The notes beneath the pieces are model-generated. The model was not told where the DNA came from. It did not search any database and saw only the letters and a list, made by a program, of their open reading frames with translations. 64,000 nt of DNA from Streptomyces platensis (GTDB taxonomy: Bacteria > Actinomycetota > Actinomycetes > Streptomycetales > Streptomycetaceae). The stretch covers positions 992,001 through 1,056,000 of the forward strand of contig NZ_CP023691.1 of NCBI RefSeq assembly GCF_008704855.1. The letters are read 5' to 3'. The translations under genes and the position numbers were made by a program. Below, in pieces: positions 52,901 to 62,700 of the stretch. Within the stretch, counting starts at the first letter, position 1, and each line of letters starts with the position of its first letter.

Positions 52901-55900
52901 CGGGTACTCGTCGACCCGGGCTCCGGCCGCTTCGAGCGCCGCGCGGTGGTCCGGCCCGGCCGCGCCGAGCAGGGCGACCGTGCCGCCGGCGGTCTCCGTC
53001 GGGACCGGCGCCGGGGTCCAGTCGACGCGGAAGAGCGCGTCGTGGAAGGTGGGGCCGGTGGCGTCGAGCGTGTCGGAGGTCAGCTGACGCAGCATCAGGG
53101 AGGCCACCGAGGCGACCGGGGCTCCGGTGGCGTCCGCGACGGTCACCGCGAGGGCGTTCGGGCCCGTCGGGGACAGCCGCACCCGCACGGTGCCGGCGCC
53201 CGCGGCGTGCAGGCGCACCCCGGACCAGGAGAACGGCAGCCACGGCCGGTCCCCGCTCCCGTCCTCGACGAACCCGCCGAGGGCGAGCGGGTGCAGGGCC
53301 GCGTCCAGCAGCGCGGGATGCAGTCCGAACGCGGCGGCCTCGTCCTCGGCCGCCTCGGGCAGCGCGACCTCGGCGAACAGCTCACCGCCACGTCGCCACA
53401 GCGCGCGCAGGCCCCGGAACACCGGGCCGTAGGACAGACCGGTGCCCTCGAACCGTTCGTAGAGCCCGTCGCACTCGACGGGTTCGGCCCCCTCCGGCGG
53501 CCAGGACTCCGCGCGCGGGACTGCGGCGCCCGCGCCGGTGGCGAGGGTGCCGGTGGCGTGCGTGGTCCAGGGCTCCTCGTCGGGTGCGTCCTCCGGCCGG
53601 GAGCGCACGCTCAGCTCACGGCGGCCGGAGCCGTCGGGCCCGCCGACGGCGAGCTGGAGCCGGATGCCGCCCCGGTCGGGCAGTACCAGCGGGGCCGCGA
53701 GGGTGAGTTCCTCCAGGACCTCGCAGCCGACCTCGTCACCGGCGCGCACGGCCAGTTCCACGAACGCGGTGCCGGGCAGGACCGCCCGCCCGGCGACCAC
53801 ATGGCCGGCCAGCCAGGCGTGGGTGGACAGCGACAGCCGCCCGGTGAACAGCACGCCTTCGTCGTCGGCGAGGGTCACCACGGCGCCGAGCAGCGGGTGG
53901 CGGGCGGCGCTCAGCCCGAAGCCGGCGGCGTCACCGGCCGCGGTCATCGTGCCCTTCGGCCAGTACCGCTGCCGTTCGAAGGCGTAGGTCGGCAAGGCGG
54001 CCGTCCCGTGCGCGGCCCCGGCGAACACGGCGGCCCAGTCCGGGCTCTGCCCGTGGGCATGCACCTGGCCGAGCGAGGTGAGGAACCGGGCCACCCCGCC
54101 CTCGTCGCGCCGCAGCGAACCGGTGACCAGCGCGGACCGGCCGGTGGCCTCGATGGTGTCCTGCACACCGAGCGCGAGGACGGGGTGCGCACTGACCTCG
54201 ATCAGGGTGCCGTAGCCGGCGTCCAGCAGACCGCGGACGGCCGGCTCGAACAGTACGGTCTGCCGCAGACTGCGGTACCAGTAGTCCGCGTCCATGGTCG
54301 TGGTGTCCAGCCAGTCCCCGGTGAGCGTGGAGTACACCGGGATGTCGGCGGCGCGCGGGCGGACCGGGGCGAGCACCTCCAGCAGCCGTTCGCGGATCTG
54401 CGCCACCTGCGCCGAGTGCGAGGCGTAGTCCACATCGATTCGGCGGGCGCGCACCCCGTCGGCCGCGCAGCCGTCCAGCAGCTCTTGCAGGGCCTGCGGT
54501 TCACCGGAGACGACCACCGAGCCCGGCCCGTTGACCGCGGCGACGGACAGCCGCTCGCCCCAGGCCCGCAGCCGCTCCTCGACCTGGTCCAGCGGCAGCG
54601 GCACGGACACCATGCCGCCGTGTCCGGCCAGTTCGATGAGGGTCTTGCTGCGCAGGGCGACCACCCGGGCCGCGTCCTCCAGGGACAAGGCACCGGCCAC
54701 ACAGGCGGCGGCGATCTCGCCCTGGCTGTGCCCGACCACGGCGGAGGGGGTGACGCCGCAGGACTGCCACAGCGCGGCCAGCGAGACCATCACGGCCCAC
54801 AGCGCGGGCTGCACCACGTCCACCCGGTCGAAGCCCGGTGCGCCCTCCGCGCCCCGCAGGACGTCGGTCAGCGACCAGTCGGTGAACGCCGACAGCGCGG
54901 TCTCGCACTCCCGTATCCGGGCGGCGAACACCGGGGCGGAGTCGAGCAGTTCCACGGCCATACCGGCCCACTGCGCTCCCTGGCCGGGGAAGAGGAAGGC
55001 GGCCTTGCCCCGGCTGCCGGCGATGCCTTCCACCAGGTTTCCGGCGGGCTCACCGTGTTCCAGTGCGGTCAGCCCGCCGAGCAGCTCCGCGCGGTCCGCG
55101 CCGACCACGACCGCCCGGTGTTCCAGGGCGGCCCGGGTGGTGGCCAGGGAGTAGCCGACGGTGGCCGGGTCCAGCTCCGGCCGGTCCGCCACGAAGGCCC
55201 TCAGCTGTGCGGCCTGGGCCCGCAGTGCCCCGGCGGTCGCACCGGACAGGATCCAGGGCACGGTGCCGGTCGCGGCGAGGCCCGGGGTCCGGGCCGGCGG
55301 CTCCTCGGCGGCCGGGGCGGCGGCCTCGGCGTCGGGCGCCTCCTCCAGGATGAGGTGCACATTGGTGCCGCTGATGCCGAACGAGGACACCCCGGCGCGC
55401 CGCGGATGGTCGGCGCTCTCCCAGGGCTTGGCCTCGGTGAGCAGTTCCACCGCGCCGGACTCCCAGTCCACATGCGGGGTGGGCGCGTCCACGTGCAGGG
55501 TCTTCGGCAGTACCCGGTGGCGCAGCGCCATGACCATCTTGATCACACCGGCGATACCGGCGGCCTGCTGGGCGTGCCCGATGTTGGACTTGACCGAGCC
55601 GAGCCACAGCGGCCGTTCGGTGGACCGTGCCTTGCCGTACGTGGCGAGCAGCGCCTGTGCCTCGATGGGGTCACCGAGGGTGGTGCCGGTGCCGTGCGCC
55701 TCGACCGCGTCGACCTGGGCCGCGGTGATACCCGCGTTCTCCAGGGCCCGGCGGATGACCCGTATCTGGGAAGGGCCGTTGGGCGCGGTCAGGCCGTTCG
55801 AGGCGCCGTCCTGGTTCACCGCGGAACCGCGCAGCACCGCGAGCACCGGATGCCCGTTGCGCAGCGCGTCGGAGAGCCGCTCGACGAGCACCACCCCGAC

Positions 55901-56713
55901 GCCCTCCGCCCAGCCGGTGCCGTCGGCGCCGGCCGCGAAGGCCTTGCAGCGGCCGTCCGGGGACAGTCCGCGCTGCCGGGAGAAGCTGGTGAACACCCCG
56001 GGGGTGCCCATCACGGTGACCCCGCCGGCCAGCGCCAGGGAGCACTCCCCCTGCCGCAGCGCCTGGGCCGCCATGTGCAGGGCGACCAGCGACGACGAGC
56101 AGGCGGTGTCCACGGTCACCGCGGGGCCCTCGAAGCCGAAGGAGTACGAGACCCGGCCGGACAGCACGCTGCTGGCCACGCCGGTCATCGTGTAGCCCTC
56201 GGACGCGTCCGGGAGCTGCTGGATCACCGGGACGTACTCGGCACCGCTGGCACCGAAGAAGACCCCGGTGTCGCTGCCCCGCACACTCGACGGGTCGATC
56301 CGCGCGTCTTCGAAGGCCGCCCAGGCGGCTTCCAGGACCACCCGCTGCTGGGGGTCCATCGCGAGCGCCTCGCGCGGGCTGATGCCGAAGAACGCGGCGT
56401 CGAAGTCGATCGCGTCGTAGACGAATCCGCCCTGTTTGACATAGCTCTTGCCGGATTTCTCCGGGTCGGCGTCGTACAGCTCGTCGGTGTCCCAGCCGCG
56501 GTCGGCGGGGAAGTCGGAGATCGGGTCGCCACCGGCGGCGACCAGGTCCCAGAGCTGCTCCGGGGTAGCGGCCCCCGGGTAGCGGCAGTTCATGCCGATG
56601 ATCGCGAGCGGCTGCCGGCCCTTCTCCTCGGCCTCGCGCAGGCGCTGCCGGGTGTCGTGCAGATCAGCCGCGACCCGCTTGAGATAGTCGACCAGCTTCT
56701 CTTCATCCGCCAT
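46916..56713 (-). CDS. type I PKS-B: KS-AT-DH-KR-ACP, then KS-AT-KR(inactive)-ACP
   Basis: A 3265-residue bimodular PKS, evidently the last before the NRPS. The N-terminus ([20 protein letters not shown]) is a coiled docking helix. Module 1: KS Cys205; AT Ser663 with YASH (763-766), a methylmalonyl-CoA signature; DH His971 and Asp1137; KR with GGTGTLG, LDD (1516-1518, B-type) and Tyr1573; ACP Ser1742. Module 2: KS Cys1972; AT Ser2421 with HAFH (2518-2521), malonyl-type; a KR relic (about 2947-3140) whose cofactor loop reads AGELGAAG, with Lys, Ser and Tyr all lost ([20 protein letters not shown]); ACP with AGFNSLS (Ser3224; Asn replaces the usual Asp). Predicted output: a 2-methyl-2-enoyl unit followed by an unreduced beta-ketone. 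The start follows AAGGAAGG. Confidence 0.96.
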   Translation of the reverse strand: MADEEKLVDYLKRVAADLHDTRQRLREAEEKGRQPLAIIGMNCRYPGAATPEQLWDLVAAGGDPISDFPADRGWDTDELYDADPEKSGKSYVKQGGFVYDAIDFDAAFFGISPREALAMDPQQRVVLEAAWAAFEDARIDPSSVRGSDTGVFFGASGAEYVPVIQQLPDASEGYTMTGVASSVLSGRVSYSFGFEGPAVTVDTACSSSLVALHMAAQALRQGECSLALAGGVTVMGTPGVFTSFSRQRGLSPDGRCKAFAAGADGTGWAEGVGVVLVERLSDALRNGHPVLAVLRGSAVNQDGASNGLTAPNGPSQIRVIRRALENAGITAAQVDAVEAHGTGTTLGDPIEAQALLATYGKARSTERPLWLGSVKSNIGHAQQAAGIAGVIKMVMALRHRVLPKTLHVDAPTPHVDWESGAVELLTEAKPWESADHPRRAGVSSFGISGTNVHLILEEAPDAEAAAPAAEEPPARTPGLAATGTVPWILSGATAGALRAQAAQLRAFVADRPELDPATVGYSLATTRAALEHRAVVVGADRAELLGGLTALEHGEPAGNLVEGIAGSRGKAAFLFPGQGAQWAGMAVELLDSAPVFAARIRECETALSAFTDWSLTDVLRGAEGAPGFDRVDVVQPALWAVMVSLAALWQSCGVTPSAVVGHSQGEIAAACVAGALSLEDAARVVALRSKTLIELAGHGGMVSVPLPLDQVEERLRAWGERLSVAAVNGPGSVVVSGEPQALQELLDGCAADGVRARRIDVDYASHSAQVAQIRERLLEVLAPVRPRAADIPVYSTLTGDWLDTTTMDADYWYRSLRQTVLFEPAVRGLLDAGYGTLIEVSAHPVLALGVQDTIEATGRSALVTGSLRRDEGGVARFLTSLGQVHAHGQSPDWAAVFAGAAHGTAALPTYAFERQRYWPKGTMTAAGDAAGFGLSAARHPLLGAVVTLADDEGVLFTGRLSLSTHAWLAGHVVAGRAVLPGTAFVELAVRAGDEVGCEVLEELTLAAPLVLPDRGGIRLQLAVGGPDGSGRRELSVRSRPEDAPDEEPWTTHATGTLATGAGAAVPRAESWPPEGAEPVECDGLYERFEGTGLSYGPVFRGLRALWRRGGELFAEVALPEAAEDEAAAFGLHPALLDAALHPLALGGFVEDGSGDRPWLPFSWSGVRLHAAGAGTVRVRLSPTGPNALAVTVADATGAPVASVASLMLRQLTSDTLDATGPTFHDALFRVDWTPAPVPTETAGGTVALLGAAGPDHRAALEAAGARVDEYPELAALLRAMDAGAPVPDAVLVSCAPPEAPEITAAVREATGRLLTLAQDWLAEERFADARLVIATQGAVATEPGADLTDLVHAPVWGLLRTAQSEHPGRFVLLDSDGLETSARALPAALALGADQLALRAGEIRLPRLARMAVSAAPAPEFTPGGTVLITGGTGTLGALFARHLVTEHGVRHLLLTSRSGSRAKGAAGLTAELRELGAEVEIAACDAADRTALRALLADIPADRPLTGVISAAGTLDDGVLESLNQERLDAVMRPKVDAAWHLHELTRDLDLAAFVVFSSAAGVLGGSGQANYAAANAFVDALAAHRRAVGLPALSLAWGRWTEASGLTEALDEAALARMSLSGMTGLSTAQGVALFDAARAAGDALLVPARLDLAALRQQAGSGMVPELLRGLVRMPGRRQVDSGAAATSELRERLTGMSAAERDRTLLDLVRAQVAAVLGYAGPQSVESARPFKEIGFDSLTAVELRNRLGAAVGLRLPATLVFDYPTPLELAGFVRDELLGAAAGTPAGAPAAVRADEPIAIIGMGCRYPGGVDSPEKLWQLLTSGTDAVSAFPADRGWDMERLFDPDPDHPGTSYCTEGGFLYDAARFDAGFFGISPKEALAMDPQQRLLLETSWETFERAGIDPAALKGSGTGVFAGVMYNDYGMLTAASEQLDGYVGVGVAGGAVSGRISYTFGLEGPAVTVDTACSSSLVALHLAVQALRQGECSLALAGGVSVMATPGTFIDFSRQRGLAPDGRCKSFADAADGAGWAEGAGVLLVERLSDAVRNGHPVLAVVRGSAVNQDGASNGMTAPNGPSQQRLIRQALANARLNADQIDAVEAHGTGTTLGDPIEAQALLATYGQDRPEDHPMWLGSIKSNIGHTQAAAGVAGVMKMVLAMQHGVLPRTLHVDRPSTHVDWESGAVELLTEAREWPETGQPRRAAVSSFGISGTNAHLILEQPSAARTPAAPGTGPAPAVLPWVLSAHSAQALRAQAGRLAALAEGDPDPVDVGFSLVSTRSALRHRAVLVGDRAALLTGARALAAGTHPAGVVSGVAGEGRIGVLFTGQGAQRLGMGRELHAAHSVFARAWDEVCAAFDALLPRPLREVVWAAPDTLEAALLDQTQYAQAALFAVEVALFRLVESLGVVPDALLGHSIGEVTAAHLAGVWSLADAAKLVAARGRLMQSLPAGGVMVAVRAPEDVVLPLLSGQVSIAAVNGPEAVVLSGAEAPVTALAATLADKGYRTKQLRVSHAFHSPLMDPVLDEFRTVAEGLTYAAPRLPVVSNLTGRLAEPDQLRDPGYWVRHIREAVRFHDGMQALHTEGLDTFLELGPGGVLSAMGQESLPGGEFLPALRKDRAEDEALLQALAGAHVRGAAVDWLPLCDGGRRVALPTYAFQRQRYWPEADGPAGESRPDASDPVEARFWELVEQEDLGALLRTLDLDENQPIGALLPALSALRRGESAADGTRYRADWHVVSELSTAELSGTWALLVPEQHLEGDCARSVAETLRAHGAEVRQLTVTGADADRERLAGLLAGLPAGIAGVVSLWALDEQPHPEHPSVPSGVAGTMALTQALDDAAPGAPLWCLTRGAVSLTRTGRTAGTAAALVWGLGRAVAAARPGHRGGLIDLPDTLDARQGAWLAQLLADADGEDELALRPSGVFARRLGHAGRGAAHRPWRPTGTVLLAGELGAAGPPVARWLARNGAAHLLVPPALAGESPGVPVTVIDEALTDRQALARLLDRVPAAHPLSTVVHGLGGAEDQPVGSATVAQFGQVLERAVRESENLHELARDAAAFVLLAPAASTWGDPSQAAVTAAGAYREELVRRRRAEGLSGTVLCWDGASSPESVFARAVECGEQSVTVAEADWAELAVTRTGSLLRALPEVRRPAQEPAADTGDEVDPEALRAYLKELDAAGRQETLLEIARGVAARALGHESAAAVEPDLDFLDAGFNSLSAVEFRNALNRITGLSLPAALVYDYPTPNAVVEFLESELA

Positions 56714-56749
56714 CAGGCGCGCCTTCCTTGTCGGTCTCCGGCTTGTGCA

Positions 56750-59700
56750 TCAGGAGAGTCCGAGTTCGTCGTTGATGAACGCGAAGACCTCGTCGGTGCT
56801 CGCCGCTTGGAGCCTGTCCTTGACATCGGTCGGGCCGGCCGTGGACCGCCGGTCCTCCCACGCTTTGGTGAGGGCCTGCAACCGGCTGGTGATGGAGGCT
56901 CCGGCCCCCTCGTCCGGGGAGAGCCCGGCGAGGGCGCTCTCCAGCCGTTCGAGTTCGCCGAGCACCACGGCGGCCGGATCGGCGGCCTCGGGGGCCAGCG
57001 TCTCCTTGAGGTGCGCCGCCAGCGCGTCCGCGTTGGGGTAGTCGAAGACCAGCGTGGCGGGCAGCCGGAGCCCGGCGGCCCCGTTCAGCCGGTTGCGGAA
57101 CTCGACCGCGGTCAGCGAGTCGAAGCCCATCTCGTTGAACGCCCGGCCCGGTTCCACCGAAGCCGGTGAGCCGTGGCCGAGGACGGCCGCGGCCTGTTCC
57201 CGGACGAAGTCCAGCAGCACGCCGTCGATCTCCTCGGCGGTCAGGCCGGTCAGCCGCTGGGCGAAGTCGTCCGCCGAGCGGGTGGCCGCCGCCACCGTCC
57301 GCCGGGCCGGCGTCCGCACCAGCCCGCGCAGCAGCGGGGGTACGGCCTCGGCGGGGGCGCCGCGGAACACCGAGACGTCCAGCCGGGCCGGCAGCATCGC
57401 CGGTTCGTCGGCCCGCAGTGCCGCGTCGAAGAGCGTCATGCCCTCTTCCGTGGACAGCGGGGGCATGCCGGCCCGGCTCATCCGCCGGACATCGGCCTCG
57501 CCGAGGTGCCGGGTGATACCGCTGGTCTCCGTCCACAGGCCCCAGGCCAGCGCGGTGCCGGGCAGACCGTTGGCCCGCCGGTAGGCGGCCAGCGCGTCCA
57601 GGAACACATTCGCCGCCGCGTAGTTGCCCTGCCCGGCGCCGCCGAAGGTGCCGGCTGCGGCGGAGTAGAGAACGAAGGCGGCGAGGTCCTGGCCGGCGGT
57701 GAGCTCGTGCAGGTTCACCGCGGCGTCCACCTTGGGCCGCAGTACCGTGTCGAGCCGTTCCGGGGTCAGCGAGCCGATCACCCCGTCGTCCAGGACTCCG
57801 GCGGTGTGCACCACCGCGGTCAGCGGACGGTCGGCGGGGATGCCGTCGAGCAGTTCGCGCAGCGCCGTGCGGTCGGCCGCGTCGCAGGCGGCGATCTCCA
57901 CCTCGGCGCCGAGTGCGCGCAGCTCGCTCTCCAGCTCCGGTGCGCCGTCCGCCGCCCGGCCGGTGCGGCTGGTCAGCAGGAGGTGCCGGACGCCGTGTTC
58001 GCGCACCAGGCGCCGGGCGGCCAGTCCGCCGAGGGTGCCGGTGCCGCCGGTGACGAGGACCGTGCCGCCTTCGGCGAGGGTTTCCGGCATGGTCAGCACG
58101 ATCTTGCCGGTGTGCCGGGCCTTGGCGAGGTACCGGAAGGCGTCCGGGGCCCGTCGGACATCCCAGGTGGTGACCGGGACCGGCCGCAGCGCACCGGAGT
58201 CGAGCAGGCGCACCACCTCCCGCAGGACCTCGCCGACCCGCTGCGGACCGGCGCCCATCAGGTCGAACGCCTGGTACTCCACCCCGGGGTAGGCGGCCGC
58301 GACGTCCTCAGGGGTGCGCACATCGGTCTTGCCCATTTCCAGGAACCGGCCGCCGTTCGGCAGCAGGCGCAGCGAGGCGTCCACGAACTCGCGGGCCAGC
58401 GCGTCCAGGACGACGTCCATGCCGCGGCCGCCGGTGGTGCGGCGGAACTTCTCCTCGAAGTCCAGGTCACGGGAGGAGGCGAGGTGCTCCTCGTCGAGAC
58501 CGCTCGCGCGCAGGGTGTCCCACTTTCCGGCGCTGGCCGTACCGAAGACCTCCGCGCCGAGGTGCCGGGCCAGCTGTACGGCGGCCATGCCGACACCGCC
58601 GGCCGCGTTGTGCACCAGTACCGACTCCCCGGCCTGGAGTCCGCCGAGTTCCACCAGGCCGTAGTAGGCGGTGGAGAAGACGATCGGCACCGAGGCGGCC
58701 CGGACGTAGGACCAGTCGTCGGGGATCCGCGCCAGCATGCGGCTGTCGGTGATGGCCACCGGCCCGAACGCACCGGCGAACATGCCGATCACCCGGTCGC
58801 CGGGGGCGAAGGCGGTGACGTCGGGGCCGGTTTCGAGTACGACACCGGCGGCCTCGATGCCCATGGCCGCCTTCTCCGGGTACATCCCGAGCGCGATCAT
58901 GACGTCACGGAAGTTCAGCCCGGCCGCGCGCACCCCGATCCGCACCTCGCCGGGGACCAGTGCGCGGTCCGCGTCCGAGGGCACCAGCGCGAGGTTGTCG
59001 AACGTACCGGCGCTGGTGACATCCAGCTTCCAGGCCGGGCCCCGGGCCGGTGGCACCAGGGTGCCGCCGGAGGCGAGCGACGCCAGCCGGGGCATCTGCA
59101 ACTCACCTGCCCGCACGGCGAGTTGGGGTTCACCGGAGCCGAGCGCCGCGGCGAGCGCGTCCGGGCCGCCCGAACCGTCGGAGTCGATCAGGACGATCCG
59201 CTCCGGGTTCTCCGACTGCGCGGACCGCAGCAGGCCCCAGACCGGGGCGGCGGCGAGATCCGCGATGCCCTCGTCGGCGTGCACCGCGACCGCGCCCCGG
59301 GTGACCACGGCCAGCGTCGTGTGCTCCAGCCGGTCGTCGGCCAGCCAGTCCCGTGTCAGCTCCAGCATCCGGCCGGTCAACTCACGTATGGCAACGGGAA
59401 GTTCATCGGCACGGGTGTCGCCCACGCACGGGACGAGTACCACCTCCGGCGCCGGGGTGCCGGTGTCGAGAGCAGCGGTCAGCGCGGCCAGGTCGGCGTA
59501 GCGAACGGCCGTCTCCGGTGCCTCGTCGAGCGTTCCGAGGGTCGCCCAGGCCGTGGTGCCGTCGGGTTCGGCGGCGACCGCCGGCCAGTCGATCCGGTAC
59601 AGCGAGTCGGGCAGCGGCGGTGCCGCGACCGTGGCGGCCGGGTCCTGTCGGCGCAGCACCAGGGACTCCACGGTGGCGACCGGGGTGTTCGTCTCGTCCG

Positions 59701-62700
59701 CGGCGGCCACCGAGACGGCGTCCGTACCGGCCGGTGCGATCCGCACCCGCAGGGTGGCGGCACCGCCCGCGTGCAGTGTCAGGCCGCTCCATGCGAACGG
59801 GAGCCGTGCGCCCCCTTCGTCGGTGAAGAAGGCGCCCAGCCCGGCCGCGTGCAGCGCGGCGTCCAGCAGGGCGGGGTGCAGCCCGAAGGAAGCGGCGTCC
59901 TCGGCGGCCGCCTCGGGCAGTGCGACCTCGGCGAAGACCTCCTCGCCGCGCCGCCAGGCCGCCCGCAGGCCCTGGAAGACCGGGCCGTAGTGCATCCCGG
60001 CCTCGGCCAGCTGCGGGTAGTAGTCCGCGGTGTCGACGGGCTCGGCGCCGGCCGGGGGCCAGACGGTTTCGGCGTAGCCGCCGGGGGCGCCGGCGGGGGC
60101 CAGGACGCCGGTGGCGTGCTGGGTCCAGTCCTGCCCGGCCGCGTCCGACTCCGGCTGGGAGTGCACGCTCAGCGAGCGGCGGCCGTCCTCGTCCGCGGCG
60201 CCGACCACGACCTGGAGCCGGACCGCGCCCCGTGCGGGCAGCGCCAGGGGCGCCGCCAGCGTCAGTTCCTCCAGCAGGCCGCAGCCGACCTCGTCACCGG
60301 CGCGTACCGCCATTTCGACGAACGCGGTGCCGGGCAGCAGAACCAGGTCGCCGATGGCGTGGTCGGCGAGCCAGGGGTGGCTGTGGGTGCCGATCCGCCC
60401 GGTGAACAGGACCTCGTCGGAGCCGGCCACCGCGACGGCGGCGCCGAGCAGCGGATGGCCGGCGGCGCCCAGTCCGGCGGCGGTGACATCACCGGCCGTG
60501 CCGGACGGCCGCGGCCAGTAGCGCTCGCCCTGGAAGGCGTAGGTGGGCAGATCCACCCGCCGCACACCGCGTCCGGAGAAGAAGGCCGTCCAGTCGGCCG
60601 GGACGCCGCGCAGCCGCAGCCGGGCCAGCGCGGTCACCGCGGCCCCGTCCTCGGCACGGTCCCGGCGCAGCGTCGGCACCAGCACGGTGTCGTCGCCGGT
60701 CACACACTCCTGGCCCATTCCGGACAGCACGCCGTCCGGGCCGACTTCGAGGAAGGTCCGCACCCCGGCGGCCTCCAGGGCGCGTACGCCGTCGCAGAAC
60801 CGCACCGCGCCGCGGACATGGCCGACCCAGTAGTCCGGCGAGCACGCCTCCTCCGCGGTGAGCGGCCGGCCGGTCACGTTGGACACGATCTCCATGCGCG
60901 GCGGCCGGAAGGCCAGCCCGGCCACGGTCTGCCGGAAGGCGTCCAGCATCGGTTCCATCAGCGGGGAGTGGAAGGCGTGGCTGACCGCCAGCCGCTTGGT
61001 GGTGACGCCCGCGGCGGCGAGGGTTTCCGCGACCTCCAGTACGGCCTTCTCCGCTCCCGAGATGACCACCGAGGCGGGGCCGTTCACGGCTGCGATACCG
61101 ACCTCGTGCTCGCGTCCGGCGAGCAGTGCGGTGACCTCGTCCTCGGTGGTGCGGACCGACACCATCGCGCCCTCGGCGGGCAGTTCCTGCATCAGCCGGC
61201 CGCGCGCGGCGACCAGGGCGCAGGCGTCCGGCAGGGACCACACCCCGGCCACATGAGCCGCGACCACTTCACCGATGGAGTGGCCGACCAGCCGGTCGGG
61301 GCGGACGCCCCAGGACTCCAGCAGCCGGTAGAGGGCGACCTCGACCGCGAACAGGGCGGCCTGGGTGTATTGGGTGCGGTCCAGTAACGCGGCGTCCGGG
61401 GAGCCGGGTTCGGCCCAGACGATGTCCCGGAGCGGCCGGGGCAGCCACCGGTCCAGTTCGGCGGCGGCCTCGTCGAAGGCCTGCGCGAAGACCGGATAGC
61501 GGCGGTGGAGTCCGGCGCCCATGCCGACCCGCTGGGCGCCCTGGCCGGTGAACATCACCGCGAGCGCACCGGTGGTGGCCGTGCCGGTCACCACCTCGGC
61601 CCCGGTCGCACCGGAGGCGAGCGCCGCCAGTCCGCGGCGGAGGTCGTCGAGGTCCGTGCCGATCACCGCGGCCCGGTGCTCGAACGCCGACCGGGAGGTG
61701 AGCAGCGACCAGGCGAGGTCGCCGGGCGCGGTGTCCGGGGTGGCCGTGAGGTGCTCCGCGAGCCGGGCGGCCTGGGCGGCCAGTGCCTGCGGGGTCTTGC
61801 CGGAGAGCACCCACGGCAGCGGCCCGTCCGCCACCACGTCGTCCACGGGAGGCGCCGGAAGGTCCGGGGCCTGCTCCAGGATCAGGTGGGCGTTGGTGCC
61901 GCTGAAACCGAAGGAGGACACCCCGGCCCGGCGGGGCCGGTCCAGTTCGGGCCAGGTCCGGGGCGCGGTCACCAGTTCCACCGCGCCGCTGGACCAGTCC
62001 ACATGGGTCGAGGGCGCGTCCACATGCAGGGTCTGCGGCAGCAGCCCGTGCCGCATGGCGAGCACCATCTTGATCACGCCGGCGACCCCGGCGGCGGCCT
62101 GGGTGTGCCCGATGTTCGACTTCACCGAACCGAGCCACAGCGGCCGGTCCGCGTCGCGCTCCGCCCCGTACGTGCTGAGCAGGGCCTGTGCCTCGATGGG
62201 GTCGCCGAGGCGGGTGCCGGTGCCGTGCGCCTCCACGGCGTCCACCTCGGACGCCTGGAGACCGGCGGCGGTGAGGGCCTGCCGGATCACCCGGGCCTGG
62301 GAGGGCCCGTTGGGCGCGGTCAGGCCGTTCGAGGCACCGTCCTGGTTGATCGCGGAACCCCGGACCACGGCGAGCACCGGATGGCCGTTGCGCACCGCGT
62401 CGGAGAGCCGCTCGACGAGCAGAACACCGACGCCCTCACCCCAGTTGGTGCCGTCGGCGCCTTCGGCGAAGGCCTTGCACCGGCCGTCGGGGGCCAGTCC
62501 GCGCAGCCGGCTGAACTCGATGAAGGAACCGGGGGTGGTCATCAGCGTCACCCCGCCGGCCAGGGCCAGCGAGCACTCCCCCGACCGCAGGGCGGCGGCC
62601 GCGAGATGCAGCGCCACCAGCGAGGAGGAGCAGGCGCTGTCGATGGTCATCGTGGGGCCCTCGAGGCCGAGGGCGTAGGCGACCCGGCCGGACATCACGC

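Noticed and set aside
46787..57169. A 3460-residue plus-strand frame opposite PKS-B
   Set aside because: It is the open antisense frame expected in GC-rich DNA. Its translation is Gly/Arg/Gln-rich without domains, while the minus strand gives complete KS, AT, DH, KR and ACP domains.
57173..61387. A 1404-residue plus-strand frame opposite PKS-A
   Set aside because: Antisense shadow of PKS-A; no domain, and no ribosome binding site.
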